From assembly GCA_001557035.1 (NCBI GenBank), contig LSKJ01000224.1, positions 1 to 34,770 of the forward strand: a stretch of 34,770 nucleotides of DNA, written 5' to 3'. This DNA comes from Rhodospirillaceae bacterium CCH5-H10. Lineage in GTDB: Bacteria; Pseudomonadota; Alphaproteobacteria; Reyranellales; Reyranellaceae. Shown here piece by piece: positions 33,789 to 34,770 of the stretch. The position numbers were made by a program, and so were the translations under genes. Under the pieces are notes generated by a model. It was not told the origin of the DNA. It did not search any database and saw nothing but the letters and a program-made list of their open reading frames with translations. Each line of letters opens with the position of its first letter. Within the stretch, counting starts at the first letter, position 1.

Positions 33789-33877
33789 CGGTCCTGCCGA
33801 CCGCCATCGGCGTCTTCTCGCGACGCCGGACGACCGCTGCGGCGGCGGCGCCATCCATCGTCTTGACCGGAGCCTGA
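33755..33877 (+). pseudogene. 3' remnant of a second RND pump gene
   Basis: In a different frame from the cyclase gene, the bases read GGTLLAPFLFLTVLPTAIGV and then FSRRR, ending at TGA 33875-33877. The intact pump upstream ends GGTLLAPVLFLTVLPALIGL then FSRRH, so this is the last membrane segment and tail of a close homologue. The rest of that gene is missing. The first 34 bases double as the end of the cyclase coding region. A deletion or recombination between duplicated efflux loci is the simplest explanation. Confidence 0.8.
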
Positions 33878-33897
33878 GCGCCCTCGAAAAGAGGGCG

Positions 33898-34692
33898 ATG
33901 CCCTCTCCGGACGAAATGATCGATCTCGGCGACCGCCGCCTGCGGGTGCGCCGGCTCGCCCCCGCCCACGATGACGGGTTCGACCGTACGGTGCTCGTCT
34001 TCCTGCACGAGGGGCTGGGCTGCATCGAGATGTGGCGCGACTTTCCCCAGCGGCTTTGCGACGCCACGCGCTGCACCGGAATCGTCTATGACCGCACCGG
34101 CTACGGAAAATCGAGCGCCTGGCCGTCCGATCCCGGCGTCCGCTACATGGAGATCGAGGCCGACGACGTCCTGCCGCGCCTGCTGGCGGCCCTCGGCGTC
34201 GAGGATTGCGTGCTGGTCGGCCACAGCGACGGCGGCACGATCGCGCTGAACTATGCCGCGACCGATCCCGAGCCGCTGCGCGCCGTGGTGACTCTGGCCG
34301 CGCATGCGATCAACGAACCGGTTTGCATCGAGGCCATCGCGCGTGCCCGCACCGCCTTCGCCGAAACCGATCTGCGGGCGAAGCTTGCCCGCTACCACGA
34401 CGATGTCGATGGCGCCTTTAACCTCTGGGCCGACGCCTGGGTCGCGCCGGGCTTCGAGCCGATGGATGCCAACGGGCGGCTGCCGGGCGTGCTGGTGCCG
34501 GTGCAGGCGATCCAGGGCGAGGACGACGAATACGGCAGCGAGCTGCAACTCGGCATCATCGCCGGCAAGGTCGGCGGCTATTGCGAGACCCGGCTGGTGC
34601 CGGACTGCGGCCACAGCCCGCACCTGCAGCAGCCCGCCTACGTCCTGTCCGAAATCACGCGCTTCGTGTCGCCGCTGGCGCTCATCGGGTGA
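33898..34692 (+). CDS. Alpha/beta hydrolase
   Basis: 264 residues without a signal peptide. The oxyanion strand is LVFLHEGLG (33-41), and the nucleophile elbow GHSDGG places S110. The acid is D209 or D210 in GEDDEYG, and H239 in DCGHSPHLQ completes the triad. DRTGYGKS at 65-72 is typical of the haloalkane dehalogenase/esterase-like branch. An esterase or lactonase is inferred; the substrate is unknown. GAGGG lies close before the ATG. It follows the RND remnant by 20 bases. Confidence 0.9.
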   Translation: MPSPDEMIDLGDRRLRVRRLAPAHDDGFDRTVLVFLHEGLGCIEMWRDFPQRLCDATRCTGIVYDRTGYGKSSAWPSDPGVRYMEIEADDVLPRLLAALGVEDCVLVGHSDGGTIALNYAATDPEPLRAVVTLAAHAINEPVCIEAIARARTAFAETDLRAKLARYHDDVDGAFNLWADAWVAPGFEPMDANGRLPGVLVPVQAIQGEDDEYGSELQLGIIAGKVGGYCETRLVPDCGHSPHLQQPAYVLSEITRFVSPLALIG

Positions 34693-34725
34693 ACGCTCAA
34701 TCTCTTCCCCATTCAAATGCAGGGC

Positions 34726-34757
34726 TGTCCGGGGAAAATAGCGCACGACGCCGGACA
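34726..34757 (+). terminator. Possible hairpin after the hydrolase gene
   Basis: Arms TGTCCGG and CCGGACA are perfect complements separated by 18 bases, 34 bases after the hydrolase stop. The loop is long and a T tract is not seen. It could equally belong to the upstream region of a gene beyond the window. Confidence 0.25.
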
Positions 34758-34770
34758 CGAAAAGATTGTC

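Noticed and set aside
1..34770. Search by eye for CRISPR arrays, tRNA or rRNA genes, transposase genes and toxin-antitoxin pairs
   Set aside because: No regularly spaced repeats, cloverleaf with CCA end, rRNA-like stretches, DDE transposase motifs or small paired genes were recognised.

Overview
The window is GC-rich, densely coded chromosomal DNA whose genes look like those of a metabolically versatile alphaproteobacterium. Pointers are the GTP cyclohydrolase II carrying a degenerate RibB-like N-terminal half, several Tat-type solute receptors of the LivK, DppA and Bug/TctC families, NodT-type efflux genes and strong G/C bias at third codon positions. A Rhodospirillales or Hyphomicrobiales soil or water organism (Reyranella-like) is my guess, not something the sequence proves. 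I see no rRNA, tRNA, CRISPR array, intact insertion sequence or prophage.

Layout. (1) 1-1201, minus strand: an OmpR-type response regulator followed by the start of an AurF-like diiron oxygenase that runs off the window. (2) 1306-3722, plus: ribA and a branched-chain amino-acid type receptor. (3) 3723-4128: a gap with a hairpin, a decayed gene tail and an AT-richer upstream region. (4) 4129-15068, plus: a long co-directional run of VOC/glyoxalase-like protein, DUF2817 zinc peptidase, acyl-CoA ligase, zinc-less MDR oxidoreductase, hotdog thioesterase, a complete five-gene peptide ABC importer and a small secreted protein. The tight spacing suggests one uptake and catabolism unit. (5) 15077-15660, minus: a low-GC lipoprotein and another decayed gene tail. 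(6) 15703-22031, minus: Tat-exported isoaspartate-methyltransferase-like protein, then a coupled set of a membrane spermidine-synthase-like protein, an exported alpha/beta hydrolase and a PhnZ-like HD oxygenase, then a PLP-dependent dehydratase. Two copies of a paired palindromic repeat lie in this run. (7) 22198-24572: Bug-family receptor, convergent SDR, and a divergent AhpD-like gene with a recognisable promoter and operator-like palindrome. (8) 24588-32740: a TctDE/QseBC-like two-component system divergent from an HME-type RND tripartite efflux system (adaptor, pump, outer-membrane lipoprotein). (9) 32760-34692: a membrane class III nucleotidyl cyclase whose 3' end runs into the leftover 3' end of a second RND pump gene, then an alpha/beta hydrolase.

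The most unusual items are the RND remnant fused out of frame to the cyclase gene, the PhnZ-like HD protein with an altered gating motif in an unfamiliar operon, the apparently exported SAM-dependent methyltransferase, and the repeat element that supplies a gene's stop codon. I did not find a clearly new defence or mobile system.
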